From Sphingobium sp. 66-54 (GTDB taxonomy: Bacteria; Pseudomonadota; Alphaproteobacteria; Sphingomonadales; Sphingomonadaceae), in assembly GCA_001899715.1 (NCBI GenBank), contig MKWI01000009.1:86176-150175 (forward strand): a stretch of 64,000 nt of DNA. The letters run 5' to 3'. Below are positions 8,880 through 17,420 of this stretch, piece after piece. A model generated the notes under the pieces. That model ran no database searches, was not told the origin of the DNA, and worked only from the letters and a program-made list of their open reading frames with translations. Positions within the stretch are counted from its first letter, which is position 1. Every line of letters begins with the position of its first letter. The position numbers were made by a program, and so were the translations under genes.

Positions 8880-9371
8880 CTACTCCGCCTCGGAGGCCAT
8901 CAGCGCGTCGATCGCGCGGCGGGTCAGGCTGATGAGGTGCTGAACTTCCTCAACGGAGAGCGCCTCGCGAATCGGTGCCTCGACCGTGCGGCCGAGATTG
9001 TCCAGCTCCAGCATCAGGCCCCGCCCCTTGGCGGTCAGCATCAGCGCGTTGCGGCGGCGGTCCTCGGTGGAGCGCTGCCGCTCGGCGAGGCCGCGCTTCT
9101 CCAGATCGTCCACGATGGCGACGACGATCGACTTGTCCATGCCGATGTTGCGCGCGATCTCGGACTGGGAACAGCCCGGATTGGCGGCGATCAGCGCCAT
9201 GGTGGAATGCGAGCCGGAGCGCAGCCCATAGGGCTCGTAAGCCGCGATGATGCGCGAGGTCAGCAGGTTGCGCAAATGGCGCACGGCCGGGCCGACGCTG
9301 TCGCCCAGCAAGCCCAGGTCCATGCCGTCGGCCATGCGCTGCCGATGTTTCTCGCCCTCAACTCCCGCCAT
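8880..9371 (-). CDS. MarR family transcriptional regulator
   Basis: The protein has about 163 residues with a winged helix-turn-helix: recognition region GCSQSEIARNIGMDKSIV, then the wing with the family signature AERQRSTEDRRRNALMLT. MarR proteins are dimeric repressors released by small phenolic or other ligands. The gene is read towards the aldehyde/PQQ operon and divergently from the TfdA-type dioxygenase, so either may be its target. The start is uncertain: ATG 9371 has GGGAGG very close upstream, and ATG 9407 in the same frame lacks a site. The ligand is unknown. Confidence 0.88.
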   Translation of the reverse strand: MAGVEGEKHRQRMADGMDLGLLGDSVGPAVRHLRNLLTSRIIAAYEPYGLRSGSHSTMALIAANPGCSQSEIARNIGMDKSIVVAIVDDLEKRGLAERQRSTEDRRRNALMLTAKGRGLMLELDNLGRTVEAPIREALSVEEVQHLISLTRRAIDALMASEAE

Positions 9372-9540
9372 AACCTCCCAACCTCGCTTGCGACCCCGAT
9401 CGGACATCGTCAACTTGACCGGAGCGTTCAACAATTGCAATGGTTGATTTGACCAACGATATTGACTTGATGTCCCGCGGCGGTTCAGACAGGGCGCGGG
9501 ACAAGTCAAGGGCGAACGCGCCCTGGCGAGAGGATGAGCC
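9372..9540. promoter_or_regulatory. Divergent control region between MarR gene and dioxygenase
   Basis: This 169-bp AT-richer gap holds an imperfect dyad TGGTTGATTTGACCA around 9441-9455 and TATTGACTTGATG just after it. These are candidates for a MarR operator and a promoter for the dioxygenase. This is inferred from position and symmetry only. GAGAGGA before 9541 is the dioxygenase ribosome site. Confidence 0.35.
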
Positions 9541-10440
9541 ATGATAACCGTCAACCAGCTCCACCCCCTGTTCTTCGGCGAGATCGTCGGTGCGGACCTG
9601 ACCGCCGAGCCGACCGAGACGCTGCGCGATGCCGTGGAGGATGCCATGGAGCGCTACGGCGTATGCGTGGTGCGGCAAGGGCCGATCACCGACGCGCAGC
9701 ACCTCCGCTTCGCCCGCCTGTTCGGGCCGCTGGAGCTGCCGCCCGGCTACGGCACCCGCCCGAGCCGCATGGCGCCCGAGCTGTTCCCCGCCGGCAATCT
9801 CGATGCCGAGGGCAAGATCCGGCCGCGCGCCCCGGCCAATCGCGACGTGGCGAAGGGCGCCGAGCGCTTCCACGCCGACAGCTCGTTCAACCCGCTGCCG
9901 AGCAAATGGTCGATGCTGCGCGGCGTCGAGTGCCCGCCCCCCGAGGCCGGCGGCGACACGCTGTTCGTGGACCTGCGCTCGGCCTATGACGATCTGCCGG
10001 AGGAGACCAGGGCGCGGATCGAGGGGCTGGTCGGCATCCACGATTTCTGGCGCGGCCGCGCTTATGCCGGGCTGGCGGTGACGGACGAGATGCGCGCCAC
10101 CATGCCGATGCCGCCGGTCCACCATCCGCTGGTGCGCGCCTCCGCGAGCGGCCGCAAGGCGGTGTTCGTCGGCGGCCATTGCGTCGGCGTGGTCGGCATG
10201 GACGAGGCGGAGGGGCACGCGCTGGTGGAGACGCTCTACGACCATGTCACCCAGCCCAAATATGTCCACCGCCACCACTGGACGACGGGCGACATCGTGA
10301 TCTGGGACAACCGCTTCGCGCTGCACGCGGCGACCCCGCTGGAAACGGACGAATATCGCCGCGACATGCGCCGCGCGACCGTCAACGAGAGCGGGGAGGA
10401 GATGGACGCATATGAGTATCGCCGCCGGCTGGACGCCTGA
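9541..10440 (+). CDS. TauD/TfdA family alpha-ketoglutarate-dependent dioxygenase
   Basis: This is a 299-residue cytoplasmic non-haem iron oxygenase. It couples 2-oxoglutarate decarboxylation to hydroxylation of an organic substrate, in this family often cleaving an ether, sulfonate or sulfate ester. The iron facial triad is visible as H111-x-D113 (HADSS) and H262 (RFALHAAT). The 2-oxoglutarate-binding arginine lies in the RRDMRRATV segment about 13 residues later. The length is standard. The ATG at 9541 has GAGAGGA upstream. It is divergent from the MarR gene. Resemblance is nearer TfdA than TauD, but the substrate cannot be read from sequence. Confidence 0.88.
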   Translation: MITVNQLHPLFFGEIVGADLTAEPTETLRDAVEDAMERYGVCVVRQGPITDAQHLRFARLFGPLELPPGYGTRPSRMAPELFPAGNLDAEGKIRPRAPANRDVAKGAERFHADSSFNPLPSKWSMLRGVECPPPEAGGDTLFVDLRSAYDDLPEETRARIEGLVGIHDFWRGRAYAGLAVTDEMRATMPMPPVHHPLVRASASGRKAVFVGGHCVGVVGMDEAEGHALVETLYDHVTQPKYVHRHHWTTGDIVIWDNRFALHAATPLETDEYRRDMRRATVNESGEEMDAYEYRRRLDA

Positions 10441-11104
10441 GGGCGCAGCCGCCATGGCCCGGCCGTGCCCTCCGCCCGGCGCCCCATGGAACGGCTGGCA
10501 AACCCGATCAACTTTGTAATATCATTACTCATCCGCGATATTTCCGGTCGAAAGTCACGAAAGTCTCGGGGTGAACCCAATTTTTTTACCGCCCGCCAAG
10601 GGCACCCCGGAGCGAAGCCCTTAGCCGCATGCCATGGCAAGGCATGCGTAGGACAGCAGGTTGGTTGACCGGGGGTATCGAGCGGGGCGAGGCAGGCCGC
10701 CCCCATCCCGGCGGCGGTCGATCCGGGCGCGGCCCATGGCACACAGACGCACGGATGGTTCCAGATGCCCGCAACGCGCAAGACGCCCCGGACAGATCGG
10801 CATATGGCCCATGCCGGCTGCAAACGGTGCTTGCCCGCGCGCCCGGCGCTCGCATAGCCTGCATATGCTGCGCGCCGGCTCACGGAAAACCGCCATTTTG
10901 CCCTTCGGCCGCCTGCGACTCCGGTTCGACCTGAACCGACTGCCGATCCGTGCTGGAGCCCGCATGAGCCTGCGCTCCCCGGCGGGTCGCGCGCCCATTT
11001 GGCTACCCAATGGCGGCATCCACCCTGAAATCGCTCTTTCGCGATCCCTCAAACAGTCTCTAAGAAACGGGCAACGTCATTGAGAGCGACTGGGAGGGCG
11101 ACGC
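10441..11104. other. Long intergenic region, no convincing gene
   Basis: 664 bases. It holds a family D repeat (10537-10589), a palindrome GCATGCCATGGCAAGGCATGC at 10627-10647 and GC-rich sequence without a coding pattern in any frame. GGGAGG at 11090-11095 serves the SDR gene at 11105. Confidence 0.6.
10537..10589. repeat. Intergenic repeat, family D, copy 1
   Basis: The core CGAAAGTCACGAAAGTC, followed by CGGGGTG and a run of seven T, recurs in inverted orientation at 42215-42265. The internal GAAAGT pair and the T-run give it a transcription-terminator or small mobile-repeat look. Confidence 0.75.
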
Positions 11105-11851
11105 ATGCGGTTCAGCGACAAAGTGGTGCTGGTGATCGGCGGGAACAGCGGCATCGGCCGCGCGGCGGCGGCAGGGTTTGGCGCGGAGGGCGCCCATGTG
11201 TTCCTCACCGGGCGCGACCGGCGGACCATCGACGAGACCGTGGCCGCCATCCCCGGCGCGCGCGGCTTCCGCGCCGACATTGCCGAGATCGGCAGCGGGA
11301 CGGACGTGCTGGCGGCCATCGAGGCGGCGCACGGCAAGCTCGATATCCTGTTCGTCAATGCTGGCATCGGTGCCTTTGCGCCCGCAGCCGAGGTGACGCC
11401 CGAGCAGTGGGACCATGTCCACAACGTCAATTTGCGCGGCTGCTTCTTCGCCATCCAGCAGGCGCTGCCGCTGCTGGCGGACGGCGGCGCGATCGTCATC
11501 ACCGGCTCGATCGGCGCAGTGGCGGCGGTGCCGGGCAATGTGATGTACGCGGCGGCGAAGGCCGGGTTGCGCGCCGTGGCCCGCACACTGGCGGCCGAGT
11601 TGGTCGGCCGCAAGATCCGGGTCAACATGGTGAGCCCCGGCCCGACCGAGACGCCGATCATCAACCGCACCGAAGGCGTGCCGGCGGACGCCGTGCCGGG
11701 CCTGCGCAGCATCATGACCGAGGCGGTGCCGATGAAGCGCATGGGCGCGCCGGAGGAGATCGCGCGGCCGGTGCTGTTCCTCGCCTCCGACGAGGCGAGC
11801 TTCATCACCGGGATCGACCTGTATGTCGATGGAGGATGCGTGGAGTTGTGA
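11105..11851 (+). CDS. SDR family oxidoreductase
   Basis: The protein has 248 residues and is a classical short-chain dehydrogenase. The cofactor motif GGNSGIGR is at residues 13-20, NAGIG near residue 80, the catalytic serine is in ITGSIG near 135, and Y148-x-x-x-K152 (YAAAK) is present. The C-terminal GIDLYVDGG is typical. It reversibly oxidises a hydroxyl or reduces a keto group with NAD(P). GGGAGG is well placed before 11105. It stands alone, with long repeat-rich gaps on both sides, so context does not reveal the substrate. Confidence 0.9.
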   Translation: MRFSDKVVLVIGGNSGIGRAAAAGFGAEGAHVFLTGRDRRTIDETVAAIPGARGFRADIAEIGSGTDVLAAIEAAHGKLDILFVNAGIGAFAPAAEVTPEQWDHVHNVNLRGCFFAIQQALPLLADGGAIVITGSIGAVAAVPGNVMYAAAKAGLRAVARTLAAELVGRKIRVNMVSPGPTETPIINRTEGVPADAVPGLRSIMTEAVPMKRMGAPEEIARPVLFLASDEASFITGIDLYVDGGCVEL

Positions 11852-11904
11852 GGAACGAACCCGGTCGGCGCGGGATGGGGCGGCCTGCGCGCCCCGACGA
11901 TGTT

Positions 11905-11945
11905 CGATACGGCCGGGCCCGATACGGCCGGGCCCGACACGACCG
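11905..11945. repeat. 15-bp tandem repeat, two exact units plus a decayed third
   Basis: The unit cgatacggccgggcc occurs at 11905-11919 and 11920-11934. A partial unit cgacacgaccg follows. Confidence 0.75.
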
Positions 11946-12098
11946 AAGATGTCGCGTCGGCCCCGCGCGGCCCCCATCGAACGGACCCTCGTTTCGGCAC
12001 CCGTCCTCCTCCGGTGGCTCTGGTTCATGGGCGGGATGGCCCTGAAACGAGGTCTGGGGTGGGGGTATTGACGGGCAACGGCCCTGCGCTCCCATTGT

Positions 12099-12161
12099 AT
12101 CGCCCCGTCGAACCCCGATCCCGCTAGCCCGGATCGCCGCCGGCCCCACCGTGCCGGCCGC
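12099..12161. repeat. Intergenic repeat, family C, copy 2 (inverted)
   Basis: Reverse complement of 8726-8790 with a few substitutions, from ATCGCCCCGTCGAA to GTGCCGGCCGC. Confidence 0.75.
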
Positions 12162-12200
12162 TTCGCAGGAGCGTTTGCGTAGCGTCGTCGGGCAAGAACG

Positions 12201-12338
12201 CCGTTCGCCCTGAGCTTGTCAAAGCGGCACCCTGAGCGACCGCCGCAGACACATAGCCGGAGGGGACCGTTCTCCTTCTGGAAAATCTCCGGTTGAGCAG
12301 CAGCAAAGGCAGCCCTTCGACACGCTCGGGGCGAACGG
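12201..12338. repeat. Inverted repeat of the GTTCGCCCTGAGCTTGTC type
   Basis: The left arm is 12201-12224 (CCGTTCGCCCTGAGCTTGTC onwards). The right arm, 12314-12338, is the near reverse complement. Repeats of this type are common in sphingomonad intergenic DNA. Confidence 0.65.
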
Positions 12339-12364
12339 ATTTGTCGGGTTCCGATCCCCTCCAG

Positions 12365-13042
12365 TCAGACCGATAGCTCGATCTGCGTGCGGACCGGGCC
12401 GCCGGTGCTGGCGGGCAGGCCGTCCTCGCCGGACCGGGAGGCCAGGCCCAGCAGGGTGCGGAGCAGGAACTGGCCGAAGGGCCAGGCGCCGAGCGCCGAG
12501 TCCGCGTTGATATGCCCGGCCGCGCCGGCGTCGGCAAAGCGCGCGCCCCAGAATTGCGCGAGGCGGCGCGCGCGGTGGAGCTGGATATAGGGATCGTCAT
12601 GGCTCGCCGCGACGATAGCCGGGAACGGCAGCGGCCCCTTGGGCGCGGGACCGAAGGATTTGAGCCGCTCGTCCACCGGCGCCACGTCCACCTCCGGCGG
12701 GGCGACCAGCAGCGCGCCGATGACGGGATCGCCATAGGCCGGGCGCTCCATCGCCGCCCACCATGCCACCGCGTGGCAGCCGAGGCTGTGCGCGACCAGC
12801 ACCACCGGCCTGCCGGCGCGGCGAATGGCGAGGTTGAGCTGGTTCACCCATGTGTTGCGATGCGGCCGCGCCCAGCTCCCCAGCTCGACGCGCGCGACAT
12901 CGTCCCGCTCGCGCTCCCACACGCTTTGCCAATGGGTGGGGCCGCTATTGTTGAGGCCGGGCACCGTCAGGATGAGGGGGCCGTCGCTGCCGCCGCCCAC
13001 CGTGAGCGGCGCGAATCGTTCCGGGTTGCTCGCGAAATCCAT
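12365..13042 (-). CDS. RBBP9/YdeN family alpha/beta hydrolase
   Basis: This is a 225-residue serine hydrolase. The catalytic serine is S86 in AHSLGC, the aspartate lies in SHDDPY near residue 150, and the histidine is in GHIN near residue 178. This short alpha/beta fold with AHSLG and VPGLNNSGPTHWQ near the N-terminus is characteristic of the RBBP9/YdeN group. Its members are esterases or peptidases of mostly unknown substrate. The start at ATG 13042 is supported by length. It is a single gene between intergenic repeats and pitA. Confidence 0.85.
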   Translation of the reverse strand: MDFASNPERFAPLTVGGGSDGPLILTVPGLNNSGPTHWQSVWERERDDVARVELGSWARPHRNTWVNQLNLAIRRAGRPVVLVAHSLGCHAVAWWAAMERPAYGDPVIGALLVAPPEVDVAPVDERLKSFGPAPKGPLPFPAIVAASHDDPYIQLHRARRLAQFWGARFADAGAAGHINADSALGAWPFGQFLLRTLLGLASRSGEDGLPASTGGPVRTQIELSV

Positions 13043-13311
13043 GGTCAGTCTCCTGTGCAGAGGCAGTGACCAGTCGACTCGGCCTACGTTCCGATCACGA
13101 TGCGAGGATAATATCTATCGGTTCGATTGACAATATCGGGAGGCCGCAGAAACGGCACGTTTGGGGGTATGGCGGCACAGATGCACGGACGGCGGCGGGA
13201 ACGGAGCCTATGCCGCACGGAGCGTATCTGCGCGGTCTCCCGCATGCCCCTCCACCACACCCTGCGGGCACGGCCCCCCGAGCAAGCTCGGGGAGGACCA
13301 GCCACCCCGCC

Positions 13312-14325
13312 TCAGAACAGCCGGGTCAGCGAGTAGAACAGCGCACCCACCGCCGCCGAGGCGGGGATGGTGATGATCCACGCCACCACCACGCTCTGCG
13401 CCACGCCCCAGCGCACCGCGGAGGCGCGGCGGGCGACGCCGGCGCCGATGACGCAGCCGGTGATGGTGTGGGTCGTCGAGACCGGGACGCCGAGCAGCGA
13501 GGCGCAGAACACCACCACCGATCCGCCGGCCGACGCGCTGAAGCCCTGATGCTGCGAGAGCTTGGTGATGCGCGAGCCCATCGTCTCGATGATCCGCCAG
13601 CCGCCGGTCATGGTGCCGAGCGCGATGGCGAGGTAGCAGGCGATGGCCACCCAGTGCGGCACATGGAACTCGCCGTTGAGATAGCCGGTCGAGTAGAGCA
13701 GCACGGTGATGATGCCCATGGTCTTCTGCGCGTCGTTGAGGCCGTGGCTCACAGAATAGGCGGCCGAGGAGAACAGGTGCAGGAAGCGGAAGCCGCGATC
13801 CGCCTCGCGCGCGGGATTGTTGCGGAACAGCCAACTCGTGGCGAGCATGATCGCCATCGCCAGCAGCATGCCGAGCATCGGCGAGAGCACGATGGCGACG
13901 AGCGTCATGTTGAGGCCGGTCCACTCGATGCCGCCGAAGCCGGCATGCGCCACGCCCGCGCCGACCAGCCCGCCGACCAGCGCGTGGCTGCTCGATGAAG
14001 GGATGCCCTTGAGCCAGGTGACGACGTTCCAGAACATCGCGCCGATCAGCGCGCCGAAGATGACGGCGGGCGTCACCAGATCCTTGTCGATCAGCCCCGC
14101 CCCCACCGTCTCGGCCACCTTGTGCAGACTGGGGACGGCCAGCATGAGGAAATAAGCGGCGAAGTTGAAGAAGGCCGCGAAGCCGACCGCCGTCACCGGC
14201 CCGAGCAGCCGGGTGGCGACCACGGTGGCAATCGAGTTGGCGGCATCGTGCAGGCCGTTCAGATAATCGAAGGCGAGCGCGATGGCGATCAGCGCGATCA
14301 GCAGCGGCAGGGCTAGCTCGTGCAT
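13312..14325 (-). CDS. pitA: Low-affinity inorganic phosphate transporter, PiT family
   Basis: This is a 337-residue inner-membrane phosphate:cation symporter with about ten membrane segments. Both halves carry the family signature: NGLHDAANSIAT near residue 24 and HGLNDAQKTMG near residue 202, with the SSSHALVGG and STTHTITG loops. It lies 11 bases downstream of the NUDIX-DUF47 gene. The PhoU-like DUF47 proteins are regularly paired with Pit transporters. The PHO box upstream of that gene implies control by PhoB. In Sinorhizobium meliloti the corresponding orfA-pit operon is known to be repressed by PhoB, so repression under phosphate starvation is the likely sense here too. Confidence 0.93.
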   Translation of the reverse strand: MHELALPLLIALIAIALAFDYLNGLHDAANSIATVVATRLLGPVTAVGFAAFFNFAAYFLMLAVPSLHKVAETVGAGLIDKDLVTPAVIFGALIGAMFWNVVTWLKGIPSSSSHALVGGLVGAGVAHAGFGGIEWTGLNMTLVAIVLSPMLGMLLAMAIMLATSWLFRNNPAREADRGFRFLHLFSSAAYSVSHGLNDAQKTMGIITVLLYSTGYLNGEFHVPHWVAIACYLAIALGTMTGGWRIIETMGSRITKLSQHQGFSASAGGSVVVFCASLLGVPVSTTHTITGCVIGAGVARRASAVRWGVAQSVVVAWIITIPASAAVGALFYSLTRLF

Positions 14326-14336
14326 GGGTGCGGCGG

Positions 14337-15488
14337 CTAGCTGTGGTCGATCACGATGCTGTCGATCTCGTTCGCGACATCTTCCAGCGCGTCGGTGATC
14401 CGCTCAAGATGGTTGAAGATCTCGCGGCGCACGACAAAGGCCATGGGGTCGCCCCCGCCATAGGTCCGGTAGGCGGCCTTGAGGCCAGCGGAGTGAATGG
14501 TGTCGGCATGGCCCTCCATGCGCACCAGCCGCTCGGTCAGCTCGTGCAGGCGCTTGCCGTTCTCGGAGACGTTCCGTAGCAGCGGGATCGCCTCCGCCAG
14601 CACGCGGGTGCCGTCGACGATGATCGCCGCGATGTCGATCATCTCCGGCTCGAAGCTGGTGAGATCGTAGAGGTCGATCGCCTGCGCGGCGGCCTGCATC
14701 TCGTCGATCGCGTCGTCCATCGAGCCGACGAGGCTGCTGATCGCGCTGCGGTCGAAGGGGGTGAGGAAGGTCTGGCGCACCACGCGCAGCACTTCGCGGG
14801 TGATCTCGTCCGCGTCATGCTCGCGCTCGATGATCTCGCGGACGTGATCCGCGCGGTGCTCGCCATCATGCACCAGCCGGCCGAGCGCGTCCGCGCCGGC
14901 GACCACGGTGCGGACATGCGCCTCGAACAGCTCGAAGAAATTGCCCTGCCTGGGCAGCAGGCGCTGAAACCATCCGAACATGCTGTTGATCCCTGATTTC
15001 TTGGCGACGGTCTCGAAAATGGTGGCGCGCCGGACGGCGGCCTTGATCTCCGACGCCGCGAAGGACCGGATGAGATCGCGCAGGTCGCTCTCCTCCACCG
15101 CCTCGGCCGCATCGGCCAGGCTGAACCAGCGGCGCTGGCGCTCGGCGCGCTCCTTCCAGTCCGGCAGTTCGCGGTTCACCGCCAGCGGGAACACCTCCAC
15201 GTCGACCATCAGCGAGGCGCCGTTGCCGCGCCGCTTGCGGTAGCGATAGGTGCCGAGCGGCGTGGGGCAGAGCACGCCGAGCACGCCGGCTTCCTCCTCC
15301 GCCTCGTTCGCCGCCGCGCGGTGCCACTCGACGCCGGGCGGCACATTGCCCTTGGGGATCACCCAGCGCTTCGTCTCGCGCGAGGTGATGAGCATGACCT
15401 TGACCGGCGCGTCGAGCGCGTCGCCTTCGGTGCGATAGGGCAAGGCGGCAATCTGGCGGATCGGTTGACTCCCGTGATGGGTGGGCAA
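14337..15488 (-). CDS. NUDIX domain fused to DUF47 (PhoU-like) Pit-accessory protein
   Basis: This is one uninterrupted reading frame of about 383 residues. The N-terminal ~150 residues form a NUDIX domain of the diphosphoinositol/diadenosine polyphosphate type: WVIPKGNVPPGVEWHRAA followed by NEAEEEAG. The catalytic acidic cluster is kept. Two box positions deviate: the first Glu is Val, and the Arg of REU is Asn. The C-terminal ~215 residues are DUF47, beginning MFGWFQRLLPRQ, the usual N-terminus of free-standing DUF47 proteins. An internal ATG at 14981 with AGGGA upstream could also yield DUF47 alone. pitA follows 11 bases later. The start is uncertain: reading is open to a TTG at 15545, but the PHO box at 15511-15532 argues for a start below it; TTG 15488 is given. 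Confidence 0.82.
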   Translation of the reverse strand: MPTHHGSQPIRQIAALPYRTEGDALDAPVKVMLITSRETKRWVIPKGNVPPGVEWHRAAANEAEEEAGVLGVLCPTPLGTYRYRKRRGNGASLMVDVEVFPLAVNRELPDWKERAERQRRWFSLADAAEAVEESDLRDLIRSFAASEIKAAVRRATIFETVAKKSGINSMFGWFQRLLPRQGNFFELFEAHVRTVVAGADALGRLVHDGEHRADHVREIIEREHDADEITREVLRVVRQTFLTPFDRSAISSLVGSMDDAIDEMQAAAQAIDLYDLTSFEPEMIDIAAIIVDGTRVLAEAIPLLRNVSENGKRLHELTERLVRMEGHADTIHSAGLKAAYRTYGGGDPMAFVVRREIFNHLERITDALEDVANEIDSIVIDHS

Positions 15489-15510
15489 TGCGCGATGGGG
15501 CGCGTGGTGC

Positions 15511-15532
15511 CAATGTGACAGTTTCGTGACAG
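15511..15532 (-). promoter_or_regulatory. PHO box upstream of the NUDIX-DUF47-pitA operon
   Basis: On the minus strand this reads CTGTCAC GAAA CTGTCAC ATTG. These are two identical 7-mers exactly 11 bp apart with AT-rich spacers, which is the PhoB-binding consensus. It faces the NUDIX-DUF47-pitA operon. The same gap also precedes sdaA on the other strand. Confidence 0.85.
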
Positions 15533-15656
15533 GATCAACCGTCAATCCCGCCCCGACGCGCGCCGGATCGTGCCATTGCCTTGGAGAAAGGCGGGATCGC
15601 GCCTATCTAGAGCATGCTGGCCCCGCACGGAAGGGACCTGGAAATGGAGCGTCGGC

Positions 15657-17042
15657 ATGCGTGCGATGCGGTCATCCCTTGCCGATCGGCAAGACCCCGT
15701 TTCCATTGTTGATCTGTTTACAATCGGCATCGGCCCATCCAGCTCCCACACGGTCGGCCCGATGCGCGCAGCCGCCCGCTTCGCCGCCCTTGTCACCACC
15801 GACCGGCCGCCCGTCGCGCGCGTGCGCTGCACCTTGCACGGCTCGCTCGCGCTCACCGGGCGCGGCCACGCCACCGACAGCGCGATCCTGCTCGGCCTTG
15901 CCGGCTGGAGCCCCGAGACGGTCGACCCGGACGCGGCGCCCGCCATCGTCGCGCGGATCGGTAAGAGCGGGCGGCTGCCGCTCGCCGGGCGGGACGAGAT
16001 CGCCTTCGACACCGGGCGCGACCTGATCTTCGACCCGAGCTTCCTGCCCGAGCACCCCAACGCCATGCAGTTCGAAGCAGCATTCGCGGACGGCACGCGG
16101 CTGGCGCGGCGCTTCCTCTCGATCGGTGGCGGCGCGATCATCGAGGCGGGCGCGCAATCGCCCCGCCGCAACATCCGCCTGCCGCACAGCTTCGACTCCG
16201 CCGCGGAGCTGCTCGCCATCGGCGATGCGACCGGCCTCTCCATCGGCGCCATCGTGCGCGCGAACGAGACCGCGTGGCGCGAGCCGGCCGAGACGGACGC
16301 CCGGCTGGACCGCGTGCGCGCCGCCATGTTCGCCTGCATCGACCGGGGCCTGCGGCGCGAGGGCGAATTGCCCGGCGGGCTCCACGTCCGCCGCCGCGCC
16401 CACAAGATCCACGCGGCGCTGACCGCGCGGGGCCACGCCGTCCAGCCGTCCGACGTGTTCGAGTGGGTCAGCCTGTGGGCGCTCGCGGTCAATGAGGAGA
16501 ATGCCGCCGGCGGGCGGGTCGTGACATCGCCCACCAACGGCGCGGCTGGCGTCATCCCGGCGGTGATGCGCTATTATGAGAGCTTCGTGCCCGGCGCGGA
16601 CCCCGCCGGATCGCGCCTGCTGCTCGCCACCGCCGCCGCCATCGGCCTGCTCTACAAGAAACGCGCCTCCATCTCCGCCGCCGAAATGGGCTGCCAGGGC
16701 GAGGTCGGCGTCGCCTGCTCGATGGCGGCGGCGGGGCTCGCGGCGGTGCTCGGCGGCAGCAACCGCCAGATCGAGAACGCCGCCGAAATCGGCATGGAGC
16801 ATAATCTCGGCCTCACCTGCGATCCGGTCGGCGGGCTGGTGCAAATCCCCTGCATCGAGCGCAACACCATGGGCGCGATCAAGGCGATCAACGCCGCCTA
16901 TCTCGCCCTGCGCGGCGATGGCGCCCATGTCGTCAGCCTCGACGCGGTGATCGAGACGATGCGCCAGACCGGCGAGGACATGCGCTCGCAATATAAGGAG
17001 ACGAGCCTCGGCGGACTGGCGGTCAATGTGGTGGAGTGCTGA
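15657..17042 (+). CDS. sdaA: L-serine ammonia-lyase, iron-sulfur type
   Basis: This is a single-chain 461-residue cytoplasmic enzyme deaminating L-serine to pyruvate and ammonia with an oxygen-labile [4Fe-4S] cluster. The N-terminal signature [13 protein letters not shown] is intact. Cluster ligands are C346 (GCQGEV), C388 (TCDP) and C399 (PCIERN), with the spacing known for this family (42 and 11). Reading is open to 15570, but the ATG at 15657 has GGAG at proper distance and places [13 protein letters not shown] near the N-terminus as in relatives. It is divergent from the phosphate operon, with no visible regulatory link. Confidence 0.93.
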   Translation: MRAMRSSLADRQDPVSIVDLFTIGIGPSSSHTVGPMRAAARFAALVTTDRPPVARVRCTLHGSLALTGRGHATDSAILLGLAGWSPETVDPDAAPAIVARIGKSGRLPLAGRDEIAFDTGRDLIFDPSFLPEHPNAMQFEAAFADGTRLARRFLSIGGGAIIEAGAQSPRRNIRLPHSFDSAAELLAIGDATGLSIGAIVRANETAWREPAETDARLDRVRAAMFACIDRGLRREGELPGGLHVRRRAHKIHAALTARGHAVQPSDVFEWVSLWALAVNEENAAGGRVVTSPTNGAAGVIPAVMRYYESFVPGADPAGSRLLLATAAAIGLLYKKRASISAAEMGCQGEVGVACSMAAAGLAAVLGGSNRQIENAAEIGMEHNLGLTCDPVGGLVQIPCIERNTMGAIKAINAAYLALRGDGAHVVSLDAVIETMRQTGEDMRSQYKETSLGGLAVNVVEC

Positions 17043-17110
17043 GAGGGACCCTTGCCGATGCCCTGATGGACGGTCCGGCGAGCACGCTTCCGCCTCCTGT
17101 TCGTTCGCTT

Positions 17111-17178
17111 CCGTTCGTGCCGCGCGAAGTTGAGATACGCTCCGCACAACATGTCTCAACTTCGCGCGGCACGAACGG
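17111..17178. repeat. Long near-perfect hairpin downstream of sdaA
   Basis: The arms 17111-17137 and 17152-17178 are inverted complements with one mismatch in 27, around a 14-base loop. Each arm begins CCGTTCGTGCCGCGCGAAG. It is probably a mobile palindromic repeat that may also terminate sdaA transcription. Confidence 0.8.
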
Positions 17179-17265
17179 AGAGGGTCGATCGGGCGGGCTC
17201 CGGCGCACGCCTGGGGTTCGGACTGCACCGTTGACGGGCAATCCCTTCTCCGGCAGCAACGGCTT

Positions 17266-17342
17266 GTGCTCCTGCGCAGGCAGGGGCCCAGAGCGGCGAA
17301 GCACCGCGGTTGGGCTCTGGGTTCCTGCCTGCGCAGGAACAC
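17266..17342. repeat. Palindromic intergenic repeat, family A, full copy
   Basis: A 77-bp element starting GTGCTCCTGCGCAGGCAGG and ending CCTGCCTGCGCAGGAACAC. The two halves are inverted complements around a short variable centre. It lies between sdaA and putA. Confidence 0.8.
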
Positions 17343-17420
17343 GAGGCTCGCTCTCAAACCGCCAGCCTAAGCCAAAACACGCCGCTTCCCTCCCCCCGGC
17401 ACACACCCTAGATTGCGCCC

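Larger units (their letters stand above)
11852..12364. other. Repeat-rich intergenic region
   Basis: 513 bases without a credible gene. It contains a 15-bp tandem repeat (11905-11945), the second family C copy (12099-12161) and a widely spaced inverted pair of the GTTCGCCCTGAGC type (12201-12338). It separates the SDR gene from the converging hydrolase gene. Confidence 0.6.

Noticed and set aside
13066..13998. 310-codon open frame on the plus strand over pitA
   Set aside because: Antisense to a clear PiT transporter; His/Arg/Asp-rich with no fold-like pattern.
15489..15545. TTG at 15545 as start of the NUDIX-DUF47 protein
   Set aside because: The PHO box lies inside the extra 19 codons, which show no NUDIX-like pattern; a downstream start is more likely, though not proven.
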